DNA of 45,219 nt from Thiorhodococcus drewsii AZ1 (GTDB lineage Bacteria; Pseudomonadota; Gammaproteobacteria; Chromatiales; Chromatiaceae). The position numbers and the translations under genes are program-made. Within the stretch, counting starts at the first letter, position 1; each line of letters begins with the position of its first letter. The stretch spans positions 1 to 45,219 of the forward strand of contig NZ_AFWT01000037.1 in the NCBI RefSeq assembly GCF_000224065.1, read 5' to 3'. The notes below the pieces were generated by a model. It made no database searches and was not told where the DNA came from. It saw nothing but the letters and a program-made list of their open reading frames with translations. Below, piece after piece: positions 36,559 through 45,133 of this stretch.

Positions 36559-37215
36559 ATCAACATGCCAATCTGCTACTGCAATCCTAAGGGTGCCTGA
36601 CTCAGGGTCCGATTCTCGCCGACCTGGATCCTCGGGTCATCCGAGGTTTGTCTGTCCCCTCGCGCGGGTCTCTTCGGTACTCCTCATGGTTGCTGGTTTC
36701 GGGTCTGTCGCCTTCATTGCGCGGGAATCGGGCATGATTGCGACATGGGCGCGACATCGGCAAGCTTGCGCTCGGGCGGGAGGGGGCGTCCGGTTGGGAT
36801 GGCGGTGCGCGGGCGCGAGTCGGTGGGCATCGCGAGGGAAGGGACCCTGAACGGTCGCGTGAGGCCGGCTCAACCTGAATCCGTTGCCGTGGTGATGCGG
36901 CTTGGTGCTCCCTCGCGCCGAGCCGGATGCTACCGGATGATCGGGTCGGAGAGAAGCGTCGGCTTCACGCGCGTTTCGTCACGATCCCTCTCGATAATGG
37001 CGCACGGGCATCGCCGCTGCCCTTCGGATGTCCGGTGCGCTTGACCGCTATCCGTCTCTGATCGGCGCGGCCCTGTTCCAGGACCTTTCGCTCGGCTCGA
37101 TTGCCCTGGTATGGTCGCCTCGGGCGACGATTCTGCAATCGCCAAGGTCTTTTGGCGGCGCTTTGGTTTAGACTGCCTAAGTTTGCATCCGAGCCCATGT
37201 TGGAGGCCCTATTTT
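36559..37215. other. 657-base intergenic region without a recognised gene
   Basis: It lies between the starts of the divergent GGDEF-EAL and MalQ genes, so it holds both promoters. Several short open frames on both strands lack ribosome sites and protein-like composition. No tRNA, direct repeat or strong terminator was found. Its length is unusual for this compact window, and it may contain a decayed gene or a small RNA. Confidence 0.4.
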
Positions 37216-38727
37216 ATGCACCGCACCAGCGGCATCTTGCTCCATCCGACATCGCTTCCCGGCCCCTACGGAATCGGCGACCTGGGTCCTTCGGCCTACG
37301 GCTTCATCGATTTCCTGGTTCGGGCAGGACAGGGGCTGTGGCAAATGCTACCGCTCGGTCCGACCGGTTATCGGGATTCGCCCTATCAGTGCACTTCGGC
37401 CTTTGCGGGCAATCCGCTTCTTATCAGTCCGGATCTGTTGGTGCGGGCAGGTTGGCTGAACGACGCTGAGTTGGAGGTGCCCGAGTTCTCGGTCGACCAG
37501 GTGGATTTTGGCGGTGTCGGGGCGTGGAAATGGAGGCTTCTGGAACGGGCGATGGACGGCTTCAATGCCCATGCCTCCGAGTTCGATCGCGAGCAGTATC
37601 GCCGTTTTTGCGATGAGCATCGTTCCTGGCTCGATGACTATGCGCTCTACCAGGCGCTCAAGACGCACAATGAACAGCGTCCCTGGACCGAGTGGGCGGT
37701 GGGATTCAGTCTGCGTGATCCGGAGGTTCTCTCCAAGTGGTCGGGCGATCACGGTGCGGAGCTTGACTTCCAGCGTTTCGTCCAGTTCGTGTTCTACCGT
37801 CAGTGGGCGGAGCTACGCGCCTATGCCAGAACGCGCGGTGTTCACCTGATCGGCGATATGCCGATCTTTGTGGCGCACGATTCGAGCGAGGTGTGGACCC
37901 ATCCCGAATGGTTCGAATTGGACGCCGAGGGTCAGCCCACGGTGATCGCCGGGGTTCCTCCCGACTATTTCAGCAGCACCGGGCAGCGCTGGGGAAATCC
38001 GCTCTATCGTTGGTCGGTACTCGCAGACGATCATTATGGATTCTGGGTCGAGCGTGTGCGGCGCGCGCTGGAATTGGTCGACCTGGTTCGGATCGACCAC
38101 TTCCGAGGGTTTGCGGCCTACTGGGAGATCCCTGCCAGCGAAGAGACCGCGATCAATGGGCATTGGGTGCCCGGACCTGGAATGGATCTCTTCAATGCCC
38201 TGCGCGCGAGCTTGGGACAGGATCTGCCGTTGATTGCCGAGGACCTTGGGATCATCACCGAGGACGTCGAGGCGTTGCGGGATCAGCTCGATCTGCCCGG
38301 CATGGCCGTGCTGCAGTTCGGTTTCGAGGATCTCGCCGATGGTTGCGGGCGTTCCTCCTTCCTGCCGCACAACCACCGGCGTCAGCTCGCGGTGTACACC
38401 GGCACCCATGACAACAACACCTTGCTCGGCTGGTGGGCCGATCGTGACGAGACCACGCGGCACTTCTCGCGGCTTTATCTCGGCGCCGATGGCCGCGAGG
38501 CCAATTGGGACTTCATGCGTTCCGCGCTGTCCTCCGTGGCGAATCTGGCCCTGTTCCCGATGCAGGATGTGCTTGGGTTGGGCGCCGAGGCCTGCATGAA
38601 TCGCCCGGGCACGGAGGAAGGCAACTGGATTTGGCGCTATCGTGAGGAGATGCTCGACGAATCGATGGCGAACCGGCTGCGCGAGCTGTGTCGGCTCTAC
38701 GGTCGGTGGCCCTATCCCGTAGAGTGA
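37216..38727 (+). CDS. malQ: 4-alpha-glucanotransferase (amylomaltase, GH77)
   Basis: The protein has 503 residues, the usual size for bacterial amylomaltase of the short type. ATG 37216 is preferred over 37111 because GGAGG (37202-37206) precedes it and the family N-terminus R-T-S-G-I-L-L-H-P-T-S-L-P-G-P-Y-G-I-G-D follows. Catalytic motifs are R-I-D-H-F-R-G-F with the nucleophile Asp, I-A-E-D-L-G with the acid/base Glu, and G-T-H-D-N-N-T with the transition-state Asp. It transfers alpha-1,4-glucan segments between maltodextrins in the cytoplasm. With the debranching enzyme at 14600 it fits glycogen turnover, although the two are 21 kb apart. Confidence 0.95.
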   Translation: MHRTSGILLHPTSLPGPYGIGDLGPSAYGFIDFLVRAGQGLWQMLPLGPTGYRDSPYQCTSAFAGNPLLISPDLLVRAGWLNDAELEVPEFSVDQVDFGGVGAWKWRLLERAMDGFNAHASEFDREQYRRFCDEHRSWLDDYALYQALKTHNEQRPWTEWAVGFSLRDPEVLSKWSGDHGAELDFQRFVQFVFYRQWAELRAYARTRGVHLIGDMPIFVAHDSSEVWTHPEWFELDAEGQPTVIAGVPPDYFSSTGQRWGNPLYRWSVLADDHYGFWVERVRRALELVDLVRIDHFRGFAAYWEIPASEETAINGHWVPGPGMDLFNALRASLGQDLPLIAEDLGIITEDVEALRDQLDLPGMAVLQFGFEDLADGCGRSSFLPHNHRRQLAVYTGTHDNNTLLGWWADRDETTRHFSRLYLGADGREANWDFMRSALSSVANLALFPMQDVLGLGAEACMNRPGTEEGNWIWRYREEMLDESMANRLRELCRLYGRWPYPVE

Positions 38728-38752
38728 GCCTCAATCTTGTGCGTGGGTCGAG

Positions 38753-39562
38753 TCATTTTTCCGCCGTGATATAGGCGAGCCAGCCGGCATCCGGTTCTCC
38801 AGACTCCACCGGTACGAAATGGCCGTCTGGATCGCCGTCTTCGTCCCAACCCTGCCAATAGACCAGGACCCGCGAGAACCCGGCCTCGCTCAGAAGTTCC
38901 CGGATCTCGGGGAGGGTCCATAGGCGCCAGTCGTAGCTGAACGCCCGATCCAGTCTGCTCCCGTCGTCGAATCCGAAGTGGATGTGGCAGACGAGTCTCC
39001 CGCTGATGGGATCATAGGTGGCCTGCTCCCAGACATAGTCGAACTCGGGCCCGTCCGGATCCTGGATGCGGCGCTCCTCGGTGAGCCGGCGGAATGAATC
39101 GTAACCGCCGTAGGCATCGAGAAAGAAAACGCCCCCCTCTTTCAGCGTCGATCTGACCGAGCGGAAATAGCGCAACAGGGCAGGGCGCTCGCTGAGCAGC
39201 CAATAGCTGAAATTCATCGCCAGCACGATGTCCGGTCGGCGCTCGGGTGGTTCGAGGACATTGGTCTGGATGAGTTCGGCGCGAGATCGCTGATCCTCGG
39301 CCAGCGTGTCGAGATTGTTTCGGCGTCCCCAGTCGAGCACCTCGCCGTCCAGGTCCAACCCCCAGGCATGATTCGTCTTGCGCCGACGCACCCACTCGCG
39401 GCACACCGCGCCGGTTCCACAGAAATCCTCGCGCAACAGATGGGCCGAACGTCCGCGCAGCATCCGAAATGTCTTGTCGATAAAATCGATCTCGGCGGGC
39501 GGGTTTTGGACCGATAGTTCATAGAGCCGATGTGGATCGGCGTTGGAGGCTTGATTTTGCAT
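38753..39562 (-). CDS. class I SAM-dependent methyltransferase
   Basis: The protein has 269 residues. Motif I is R-E-D-F-C-G-T-G-A-V-C, motif II is W-G-L-D-L-D-G-E-V-L-D-W-G with the acidic residue that binds the SAM ribose, and a later strand is D-I-V-L-A-M-N-F-S-Y-W-L-L. Then F-F-L-D-A-Y-G-G resembles the post-motif strand. It starts with M-Q-N-Q-A-S-N-A-D-P-H-R-L-Y-E-L-S-V-Q, characteristic of a conserved family of uncharacterised methyltransferases. The substrate is unknown. It converges on malQ with a gap of only 25 bp. Confidence 0.88.
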   Translation of the reverse strand: MQNQASNADPHRLYELSVQNPPAEIDFIDKTFRMLRGRSAHLLREDFCGTGAVCREWVRRRKTNHAWGLDLDGEVLDWGRRNNLDTLAEDQRSRAELIQTNVLEPPERRPDIVLAMNFSYWLLSERPALLRYFRSVRSTLKEGGVFFLDAYGGYDSFRRLTEERRIQDPDGPEFDYVWEQATYDPISGRLVCHIHFGFDDGSRLDRAFSYDWRLWTLPEIRELLSEAGFSRVLVYWQGWDEDGDPDGHFVPVESGEPDAGWLAYITAEK

Positions 39563-39645
39563 GCCGATCGCTGACGGCTCCGATCGAAAGGACGATTGAT
39601 GGCGGCCATTATGGAGGGGTTGGCCACCTTACGAAAGAAGAGGGT

Positions 39646-39674
39646 TTGTCAGCGAACGAAGTATGTTGTATATT
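39646..39674 (+). promoter_or_regulatory. promoter of the tRNA-Ser gene
   Basis: TTGTCA (39646-39651) and TATATT (39669-39674) are separated by 17 bases and followed by a G/C-rich discriminator (TGCGCGCTC), as is common for stringently controlled stable-RNA promoters. The tRNA starts about 85 bases after the expected start point. Confidence 0.72.
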
Positions 39675-39765
39675 TGCGCGCTCTCACCGGACAGGAAGTC
39701 TGAAATCGCTAGTTTTCGCCCCCTCCTCGATCGGGCGTCGGCGTTGAGAATGGCACTACACCCCC

Positions 39766-39856
39766 GGAGAGGTGTCCGAGTGGCTTAAGGAGCACGCCTG
39801 GAAAGTGTGTATAGGTTAATAGCCTATCGAGGGTTCGAATCCCTCCCTCTCCGCCA
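39766..39856 (+). tRNA. tRNA-Ser (anticodon GGA)
   Basis: The gene is 91 bases including an encoded CCA. The acceptor GGAGAGG pairs with CCTCTCC. The anticodon stem CACGC/GTGTG holds loop CTGGAAA with anticodon GGA at 39800-39802. A long variable arm (TATAGGTTAATAGCCTATC) marks it as a class II serine tRNA, and the T-loop GGTTCGAATCC is normal. It decodes UCC and UCU. Confidence 0.96.
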
Positions 39857-39920
39857 TCTATTGGCATCCCCTCGTATTTCCCCTTTGTTGCTTGCTAAAG
39901 ATCTGCTTGACGCATTCGTG

Positions 39921-40382
39921 TCAGGTTTTTTCGCGCGCGCATGGTTTCCGCAGTCCGCCGTCGGGTGCGATCAATGGTGAGCTTCCGCCTTTTCGGCGCA
40001 GCCAATTGATGCCGCCGAGGATTCGCGGGTTGCTTGCCAATCTGCGCTCCAACGCGAATTTGCCTGGAAAATCGCTCAGGATGATTCCCATGATGATCGT
40101 GAGCAGACCCTGTCCAGGGAGCACCAGCATCGCGATTCCCGCTAGAACCAGGATCCAGCCTAGGAGATTCTTGAACGTCAGAACTCCGTAATGGATCAGT
40201 GGGTGGACTCGTTTGAGTCGACTCCGGCGGTGCTCGCGGTCGCAGAAATAGTCTTCGGGTATCCGCGCCACGATAAAGGGTAGGGAAGCCAGTGAAGCGA
40301 GACAGAGGACCACCGATAGCCCGGCCATCCAGAGGATCTTGGCTTGATGGATCAGCGCCCAGGCGGTGAAGGTGTCGATCAT
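39921..40382 (-). CDS. PGPGW-type small membrane protein
   Basis: The protein has 153 residues with two or three membrane helices (I-L-W-M-A-G-L-S-V-V-L-C-L-A-S-L at about 16-40 and L-L-G-W-I-L-V-L-A-G-I-A-M-L-V-L-P at about 72-90). The motif V-L-P-G-Q-G-L-L-T-I is a variant of the P-G-P-G found in the PGPGW putative transmembrane family. The charged loop (F-C-D-R-E-H-R-R-S-R-L-K-R) should be cytoplasmic. The function is unknown. It lies 91 bp downstream of folD on the same strand. Confidence 0.72.
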   Translation of the reverse strand: MIDTFTAWALIHQAKILWMAGLSVVLCLASLASLPFIVARIPEDYFCDREHRRSRLKRVHPLIHYGVLTFKNLLGWILVLAGIAMLVLPGQGLLTIIMGIILSDFPGKFALERRLASNPRILGGINWLRRKGGSSPLIAPDGGLRKPCAREKT

Positions 40383-40473
40383 GGTGAAGGGTTTCGGTGT
40401 GGCGGTATCCGGAGGATCGGTGAGATCGGGGGCGGCTCGGTCCCCCGGTCTCTTGCGTGTCTTTCTGGGGCGA

Positions 40474-41334
40474 TCAGTTCGCCTGTGCGTGCAACTCGGC
40501 GGCCTGAAGGGTGTTTTCCAGCAGGCTGGCGATGGTCATGGGGCCGACGCCGCCTGGGACCGGGGTAATCCAAGAGGCGCGCTCGGCGCAGGCCGCGAAG
40601 TCGACGTCTCCGATCAGCTTGCCTTCCGGCGTGCGGTTGATGCCGACATCGATGACGATGGCGCCGTCCTTGACCCAGTCGCCCGGGACGAATTCGGGTC
40701 GGCCGACGGCGGCGACCAGAATGTCCGCCGCGCGTGCCTTGTCGGCTAGATCCTTGGTTCGGCTGTGACAGATGGTGACGGTACAGCGCGCGGCGAGGAG
40801 TTCCAGCGCCATGGGGCGACCGACGATGTTGGATTGTCCGATGACGACCGCGTCGAGTCCCGCGAGCTCGCGACCGGTGCGCGCGAGCATGGTCATGACG
40901 CCCTTGGGCGTGCAGGGTCGCAGCAGTGGCATGCGCAGCACCAGTCGACCGACGTTATAGGGATGGAATCCATCGACGTCCTTGGTCGGTGAGATGCGCT
41001 CGGTGACGGCATTCTCGTCCAGATGTGCGGGCAGTGGCAGCTGGACGAGGATGCCGTCGATCGCCGGGTCCGCATTGAGTTGGTCGATCAGCGAGAGCAA
41101 CGCGTCCTGTGTGACGGTCTCGGGCAGTTCGTGCAGCTCCGAATGGAAGCCGACCTCGGCGCAGGCCTTGCGTTTGTTGCGGACGTAGACCTGAGAGGCT
41201 GGATTGGCGCCGACCAGGACCACGGCGAGCCCCGGCGAGCGTTTGCCGCTGGCCAGGAGGGCGTCGACTCGGCTCTTGATGTCTTGGCGGATTTCAGCGG
41301 CGATGGATTTGCCGTCGAGAATGGCTGCGTTCAT
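40474..41334 (-). CDS. folD: methylenetetrahydrofolate dehydrogenase / cyclohydrolase
   Basis: The protein has 286 residues, the normal FolD length, with AGGATC before ATG 41334. It interconverts 5,10-methylene- and 10-formyl-tetrahydrofolate using NADP+, supplying one-carbon units for purines and formyl-Met. Signatures are Y-V-R-N-K with the catalytic Lys, [14 protein letters not shown], the nucleotide-binding G-Q-S-N-I-V-G-R-P and P-G-G-V-G-P-M-T. The conserved V-I-G of the last strand pair reads V-V-I-G-Q-S. It is divergent from the tRNA operon. Confidence 0.97.
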   Translation of the reverse strand: MNAAILDGKSIAAEIRQDIKSRVDALLASGKRSPGLAVVLVGANPASQVYVRNKRKACAEVGFHSELHELPETVTQDALLSLIDQLNADPAIDGILVQLPLPAHLDENAVTERISPTKDVDGFHPYNVGRLVLRMPLLRPCTPKGVMTMLARTGRELAGLDAVVIGQSNIVGRPMALELLAARCTVTICHSRTKDLADKARAADILVAAVGRPEFVPGDWVKDGAIVIDVGINRTPEGKLIGDVDFAACAERASWITPVPGGVGPMTIASLLENTLQAAELHAQAN

Positions 41335-41442
41335 GTTGATCCTGTTTTGCGGAACGAATAGCGCATCATAGCCAGGCGCCGAGTGGGATGAAAACGTGCC
41401 GACACCTGGATGCTGCGCCGTAAAGAAAAAATCGATCGTGGG

Positions 41443-41471
41443 TTGACGGCTGTTGGCCTGTTGCGTATAGT
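41443..41471 (+). promoter_or_regulatory. promoter of the tRNA Pro-Arg-His-Lys operon
   Basis: TTGACG (41443-41448) and TATAGT (41466-41471) are separated by exactly 17 bases and followed by a G/C-rich discriminator (TCGCGCTC). This is the best sigma-70 promoter in the window and fits growth-rate or stringent control. The tRNA-Pro gene begins about 42 bases downstream of the expected start. Confidence 0.85.
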
Positions 41472-41519
41472 TCGCGCTCTTCGATTCGGGGTTGCTTTGA
41501 AACGCGCCGAGTCCGAAGC

Positions 41520-41596
41520 CGGGGTATAGCGCAGTCTGGTAGCGCGCCTGCTTTGGGAGCAGGATGTCGGGGGTTCGAATCCCTCTACCCCGACCA
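41520..41596 (+). tRNA. tRNA-Pro (anticodon TGG)
   Basis: The gene is 77 bases with encoded CCA. The acceptor CGGGGTA pairs with TACCCCG. The anticodon stem CCTGC/GCAGG holds loop TTTGGGA with anticodon TGG at 41554-41556. The first base pair C1-G72 is the usual mark of bacterial proline tRNA. Confidence 0.97.
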
Positions 41597-41654
41597 AACG
41601 CCGACCATGAGCGAAATGCGCTTCAGCGTGACGCTGGCGCGGAACCCAGATTCA

Positions 41655-41731
<77 letters not shown>

Positions 41732-41782
41732 AAGGCATCGTCTCGACAGCGGACCGGCGAGACGGATCGCTTCGTGATGATG

Positions 41783-41797
41783 GCACGTCTTACGTGC
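41783..41797. other. small hairpin in the tRNA operon spacer
   Basis: GCACGT-CTT-ACGTGC is a perfect 6-bp stem with a 3-base loop between tRNA-Arg and tRNA-His. With no T-tract, it is more likely a processing signal than a terminator. Confidence 0.4.
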
Positions 41798-41875
41798 GAT
41801 GGATGCAACGAAGACGTTTCGGCGAACGAATGATTACGGTATAATGTGCCGTACAGGGAAGATTAAGAGTTTTAT

Positions 41876-41952
41876 GGTGGGTGTAGCTCAGTTGGTAGAG
41901 CGCAGGATTGTGATTCCTGTGGTCGTGGGTTCGATCCCCATCGCCCACCCCA
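41876..41952 (+). tRNA. tRNA-His (anticodon GTG)
   Basis: The acceptor GTGGGTG (41877-41883) pairs with CGCCCAC. The extra G-1 at 41876 faces discriminator C at 41949, the identity element of histidine tRNA. The anticodon stem CAGGA/TCCTG holds loop TTGTGAT with anticodon GTG at 41910-41912. CCA is encoded at 41950-41952. Confidence 0.97.
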
Positions 41953-42005
41953 TGTGCTGAAAGCGTTGTCCTGATGATGTATTCGGATGGCGTGATTGAA
42001 AGATT

Positions 42006-42081
42006 GGGTCGTTAGCTCAGTTGGTAGAGCAGTGGACTCTTAATCCATCGGTCGTAGGTTCGAATCCTACACGACCCACCA
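42006..42081 (+). tRNA. tRNA-Lys (anticodon CTT)
   Basis: The gene is 76 bases with encoded CCA. The acceptor GGGTCGT pairs with ACGACCC. The anticodon stem GTGGA/TCCAT holds loop CTCTTAA with anticodon CTT at 42039-42041. This is the AAG-reading isoacceptor; many gammaproteobacteria have only TTT, so a second lysine tRNA gene is expected elsewhere in the genome. Confidence 0.95.
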
Positions 42082-42086
42082 ATCTG

Positions 42087-42125
42087 AAAAAGGGCTTAGC
42101 TGCAAGGCTAAGCCCTTTTTGTTTT
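42087..42125 (+). terminator. rho-independent terminator of the tRNA operon
   Basis: AAAAAGGGCTTAGC (42087-42100), loop TGCAAG and GCTAAGCCCTTTTT (42107-42120) form a perfect 14-bp stem, followed by GTTTT. It starts six bases after tRNA-Lys. Confidence 0.95.
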
Positions 42126-42337
42126 GCGTGCTCCGTTTACGCTAGGTCGCGCTCTTCGCTGCGAGGAGTTCTTGACGCTCAGGCCTCCTCCTGGCTAATC
42201 TGCCGCTGGTCCGGGGATGCCGGAGCAGATCCTGCGATTCCTTAAAGAAAGCATTCTCTATCCTGACTGCCGCCGATACAGGTTCCGCAGATCCATGATG
42301 CGGCGATGGCGTCGTTGAACTTCGCCGAGTAGCCAGC

Positions 42338-44140
42338 GTGTATCCGAAATACTTCGGGCTCAAAGAGCCCAGTTTCTCCATTGCCCCCGATCCTCAATAC
42401 CTCTATCTGAGCGAGCAGCACAGAGAGGCGCTTGCGCATCTGCTCTACGGAGCGGGCGAGGGCGGCGGGTTTGTGCTGCTGACGGGTGAGGTCGGGACCG
42501 GCAAGACGACCGTCTGTCGGGCCTTTCTGGAACAGTTGCCCGACGGCGTCGATGTGGCTCTGATCCTGAACTCGGCCCAGAGCGCCAACGAGCTGCTGTG
42601 CAGCATCTGCGATGAGTTTCGTGTTTCGCTGCCCTCGGGGCAGCTGTCGAACAAGGTGCTGGTCGATCGGCTGAACCAGTATCTTTTGGAGGCGCACGGT
42701 CGCGGTCATCGTCCGGTGCTCATCATCGACGAGGCGCAGAACCTCCGGCCTCAGGTGATGGAGCAGATCCGCCTTCTAACCAATCTGGAAACGACCAAAC
42801 AGAAGCTGCTGCAGATCTTTTTGATCGGTCAGCCGGAGCTGCGGCGCATGCTGGAAAGCGACCGTTTGCGTCAGCTCAATCAGCGCATCACCGCCCGGTT
42901 TCACCTGAACCCCTTCAGCCTCAAGGAAACCGGCGACTACATTCGTCACCGAGTGGCGGTCGGCGGCGTGGACCGTCCTCTCTTCACGGCTGGCGCCATC
43001 CGTCTCATCTACCGCCATTCCGGCGGTATTCCGCGCCTCATCAACATCCTGTGCGATCGTGCGCTGCTGGGCGCCTGTGTGACCCGATCCTCCCAGGTGA
43101 CGCCGTCGATTACAGCCAAGGCTGCGCGCGAGGTGCATGGCGCATCGGACGCTAAGCCGTCCCTTTCGGTCGGTCGCCTCGCCATGCTGGCCTCGATCTC
43201 ATTCGTGCTGGCGCTGGGTATCGGTCTGGGAACCTTTTATCTCACCAATGGCGATCCCGAGCACACGCTCGCCTGGATCGAGCGCGAACTCGGGTGGCCT
43301 GGTGTCGCGTCTTCGGATTCCATCGCGGTCGAGGAGGTCCCCGCTGTCGAGACGCCGTCGGCGGCGGGGGGGGGAGACTCTGCGGCACCGGAATCTTCTT
43401 CCGCGTCCGAGACTGCCGTCGAGGCTGACGTTGGAGTGCCTGGCGCGCCAGTCGCCACGGAGCCGCCCGAGATCCCCCTAGCTGACTTCGCGCCCGATCA
43501 ATTGGACGCGACCCTCGATCGTCTGTCCCTGAGCGAATCCTGGGCCATGCTGTTGTTGCTGAAACGCTGGGGGATCGAGCTCAATGACTTGGGTGCGGGG
43601 GAACCATGCGCGCGCGCGATGCGTTTCGGTTTGAGTTGCCAGCGCGAGACCGGCACGCTCAGTAACGTGCGTTTCTTCGATCTGCCCGCCTTGATGCGGC
43701 TCAACGGATCCGGTGCGGGCGAGCGCTTCCTCGTGCTCACCGCGCTGGGTGCGCGGGAGGCGGTGGTCGAGCTTCCCGACGGTCCCCGGCGCATCCCCGT
43801 CGAGGGGTTGGAGCGCATCTGGAGCGGCGACTACATCCTGCTCTGGCAGACGCCGCCGGGTGGAACCACGGTCATCAGCTCTGCATCTCCGGGGGACGAT
43901 GTGCGCTGGTTGCGCGAGCTTCTGGCGCAGGTCCCGGGAATCGAGGTGCCGGATCGCGAGTCGAGCCGCTACGATGCCTCATTGTTAGCGGCGCTGAAGG
44001 CATTTCAGTCGTCGAAGGGGCTTCAGCCCGATGGATTGGCTGGGCCGCGAACTCTGATCCAGCTGCATCACGCCGTCGAGATGCCCGGCGTGCCTCGGCT
44101 CGATAGGATCGACGCGTCGGGCGCGGTGGAGGTGCCATGA
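42338..44140 (+). CDS. exeA: ExeA/GspA-type secretion ATPase with peptidoglycan-binding domain
   Basis: The protein has 600 residues with a GTG start at 42338; an in-frame stop at 42296-42298 and the absence of another start leave no alternative. The N-terminus Y-P-K-Y-F-G-L-K-E-P-S-F-S is typical. An AAA+ ATPase follows, with Walker A G-E-V-G-T-G-K-T-T and Walker B L-I-I-D-E-A-Q-N-L. One membrane helix lies at about 282-304, followed by an acidic linker rich in Ala, Ser and Glu. The C-terminal part resembles a C39-like domain followed by a PG_binding_1 domain (A-L-K-A-F-Q-S-S-K-G-L-Q-P-D-G-L). With ExeB it helps assemble the type II secretion secretin ring through the cell wall. Its stop overlaps the exeB ATG. 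Confidence 0.9.
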   Translation: MYPKYFGLKEPSFSIAPDPQYLYLSEQHREALAHLLYGAGEGGGFVLLTGEVGTGKTTVCRAFLEQLPDGVDVALILNSAQSANELLCSICDEFRVSLPSGQLSNKVLVDRLNQYLLEAHGRGHRPVLIIDEAQNLRPQVMEQIRLLTNLETTKQKLLQIFLIGQPELRRMLESDRLRQLNQRITARFHLNPFSLKETGDYIRHRVAVGGVDRPLFTAGAIRLIYRHSGGIPRLINILCDRALLGACVTRSSQVTPSITAKAAREVHGASDAKPSLSVGRLAMLASISFVLALGIGLGTFYLTNGDPEHTLAWIERELGWPGVASSDSIAVEEVPAVETPSAAGGGDSAAPESSSASETAVEADVGVPGAPVATEPPEIPLADFAPDQLDATLDRLSLSESWAMLLLLKRWGIELNDLGAGEPCARAMRFGLSCQRETGTLSNVRFFDLPALMRLNGSGAGERFLVLTALGAREAVVELPDGPRRIPVEGLERIWSGDYILLWQTPPGGTTVISSASPGDDVRWLRELLAQVPGIEVPDRESSRYDASLLAALKAFQSSKGLQPDGLAGPRTLIQLHHAVEMPGVPRLDRIDASGAVEVP

Positions 44141-45024
44141 GCTATATCCTAGAGGCGCTCCGGAAATCCCAGCAGGAACGCGAGCTTGGGCAGGTCCCGA
44201 CCTTGGATTCGAGCGACCTTTTTGCCGAGGACAAGGAGTCGCCTCCGGCCAATCATTGGGGACTGTTGGCGGTCGGGCTCGCTAGCCTCGCGGTGGTCAT
44301 CGCGCTCTACGCAGCCTTCCGAGCTCCGGTTTCGTCCACAAGTGGTGTGGGCGGGCCTGTGACCGACGGGGTACCGCCAGACGTTGCGCCGGTGGATCTG
44401 GGGGCCTTGGGCCGAGGAGGTGTCCAGGATACGGTTCCAGCCAGCTTGGACGATCGAGGGATGGGGTCGTCTTCGGCTCCACTGGTCGAGGCGCCAGGCC
44501 CCAGACGTCAGTCGTCGGATATGGTCTCGGGTCCGCCCGTCCGTCCCAATGCGCCGACCGATCGGGAGCGCTCCGAGGCGTTCGATCCCTATGGAACCGA
44601 TCTCGAAGAGGAGCTGCAGCGCCAACTGGAGGCGGAGTCCGATTTCGATCCCGCACCGATCCCGGCTGAGCGTTCGTCGCGTTCCCAGGTGCCACCCGAT
44701 CTGGTCCAGGATATCGAGGCGTTTAAGCAGCAGGTCCGTCGCGAGCAGGGGATTCCTCCTCCGTCGACCAAGGGGCGTACCAAGATTCGGATACCGAGCG
44801 ATCCGACGACCTTGCGTCTGACGGCCATGCAGGCGGCCCAGATCCCCGCCTATCTGATGACCGCACACGTCTACGATAAGGATCCGACCAAGCGTTTCGT
44901 GGTGATCAATACGCTCAGGTACCGCGAAGGCGAGCGGACCCGGGAGGGCTTTGGGGTCGAGCGCATCGTTCCAGAAGGCGCGGTCCTCAGTTATCTGGGA
45001 AACCCCTTCTTCGTCTCCCGCTGA
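44137..45024 (+). CDS. exeB: ExeB/GspB-type general secretion pathway protein
   Basis: The protein has 295 residues. It starts M-S-Y-I-L-E-A-L-R-K-S-Q-Q-E-R-E-L-G, the standard GspB N-terminus, then has a membrane helix at about 47-64 (L-L-A-V-G-L-A-S-L-A-V-V-I-A-L-Y), a Pro/Arg-rich periplasmic linker and a C-terminal globular domain (I-P-A-Y-L-M-T-A-H-V-Y, F-G-V-E-R-I-V-P-E-G-A-V-L-S). ATGA overlap with exeA indicates translational coupling, fitting formation of an ExeAB complex. No other type II secretion genes occur in the window. Confidence 0.9.
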   Translation: MSYILEALRKSQQERELGQVPTLDSSDLFAEDKESPPANHWGLLAVGLASLAVVIALYAAFRAPVSSTSGVGGPVTDGVPPDVAPVDLGALGRGGVQDTVPASLDDRGMGSSSAPLVEAPGPRRQSSDMVSGPPVRPNAPTDRERSEAFDPYGTDLEEELQRQLEAESDFDPAPIPAERSSRSQVPPDLVQDIEAFKQQVRREQGIPPPSTKGRTKIRIPSDPTTLRLTAMQAAQIPAYLMTAHVYDKDPTKRFVVINTLRYREGERTREGFGVERIVPEGAVLSYLGNPFFVSR

Positions 45025-45040
45025 TTTCGATATCTAGGGT

Positions 45041-45133
45041 TCAAACCCCCGCCTTTCAGGCGGGCAGATTTCATCTTCAGCCCTCTCGCTGCTACGGTTG
45101 ATCCTGGCCCCTGGAGCAACGAGCGGAGAGAGG
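45041..45133 (+). mobile_element. left end of an IS200/IS605-type element
   Basis: A subterminal hairpin, CCCGCCT-TTC-AGGCGGG (45048-45064), follows TCAAACCC, a layout commonly seen at the left end of IS200/IS605 elements where the single-stranded transposase binds. The transposase gene begins at 45134. The exact boundary cannot be set because the right end is outside the window, and these elements make no target duplication. Confidence 0.75.

Noticed and set aside
39766-39920. tRNA-Ser as an integration site for a genomic island
   Set aside because: No integrase gene and no repeat of the tRNA 3' end was noticed in the window; the flanking genes look like core genes.
41840-41845. Perfect TATAAT before tRNA-His, possible internal promoter
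   Set aside because: No acceptable -35 box lies 15-19 bases upstream and the tRNA genes are explained by the promoter at 41443, so I do not list it.
42172-42201. TTGACG with TAATCT 18 bases on, as an exeA promoter
   Set aside because: The -10 matches the consensus at only half of its positions; placement is possible but too weak to annotate.
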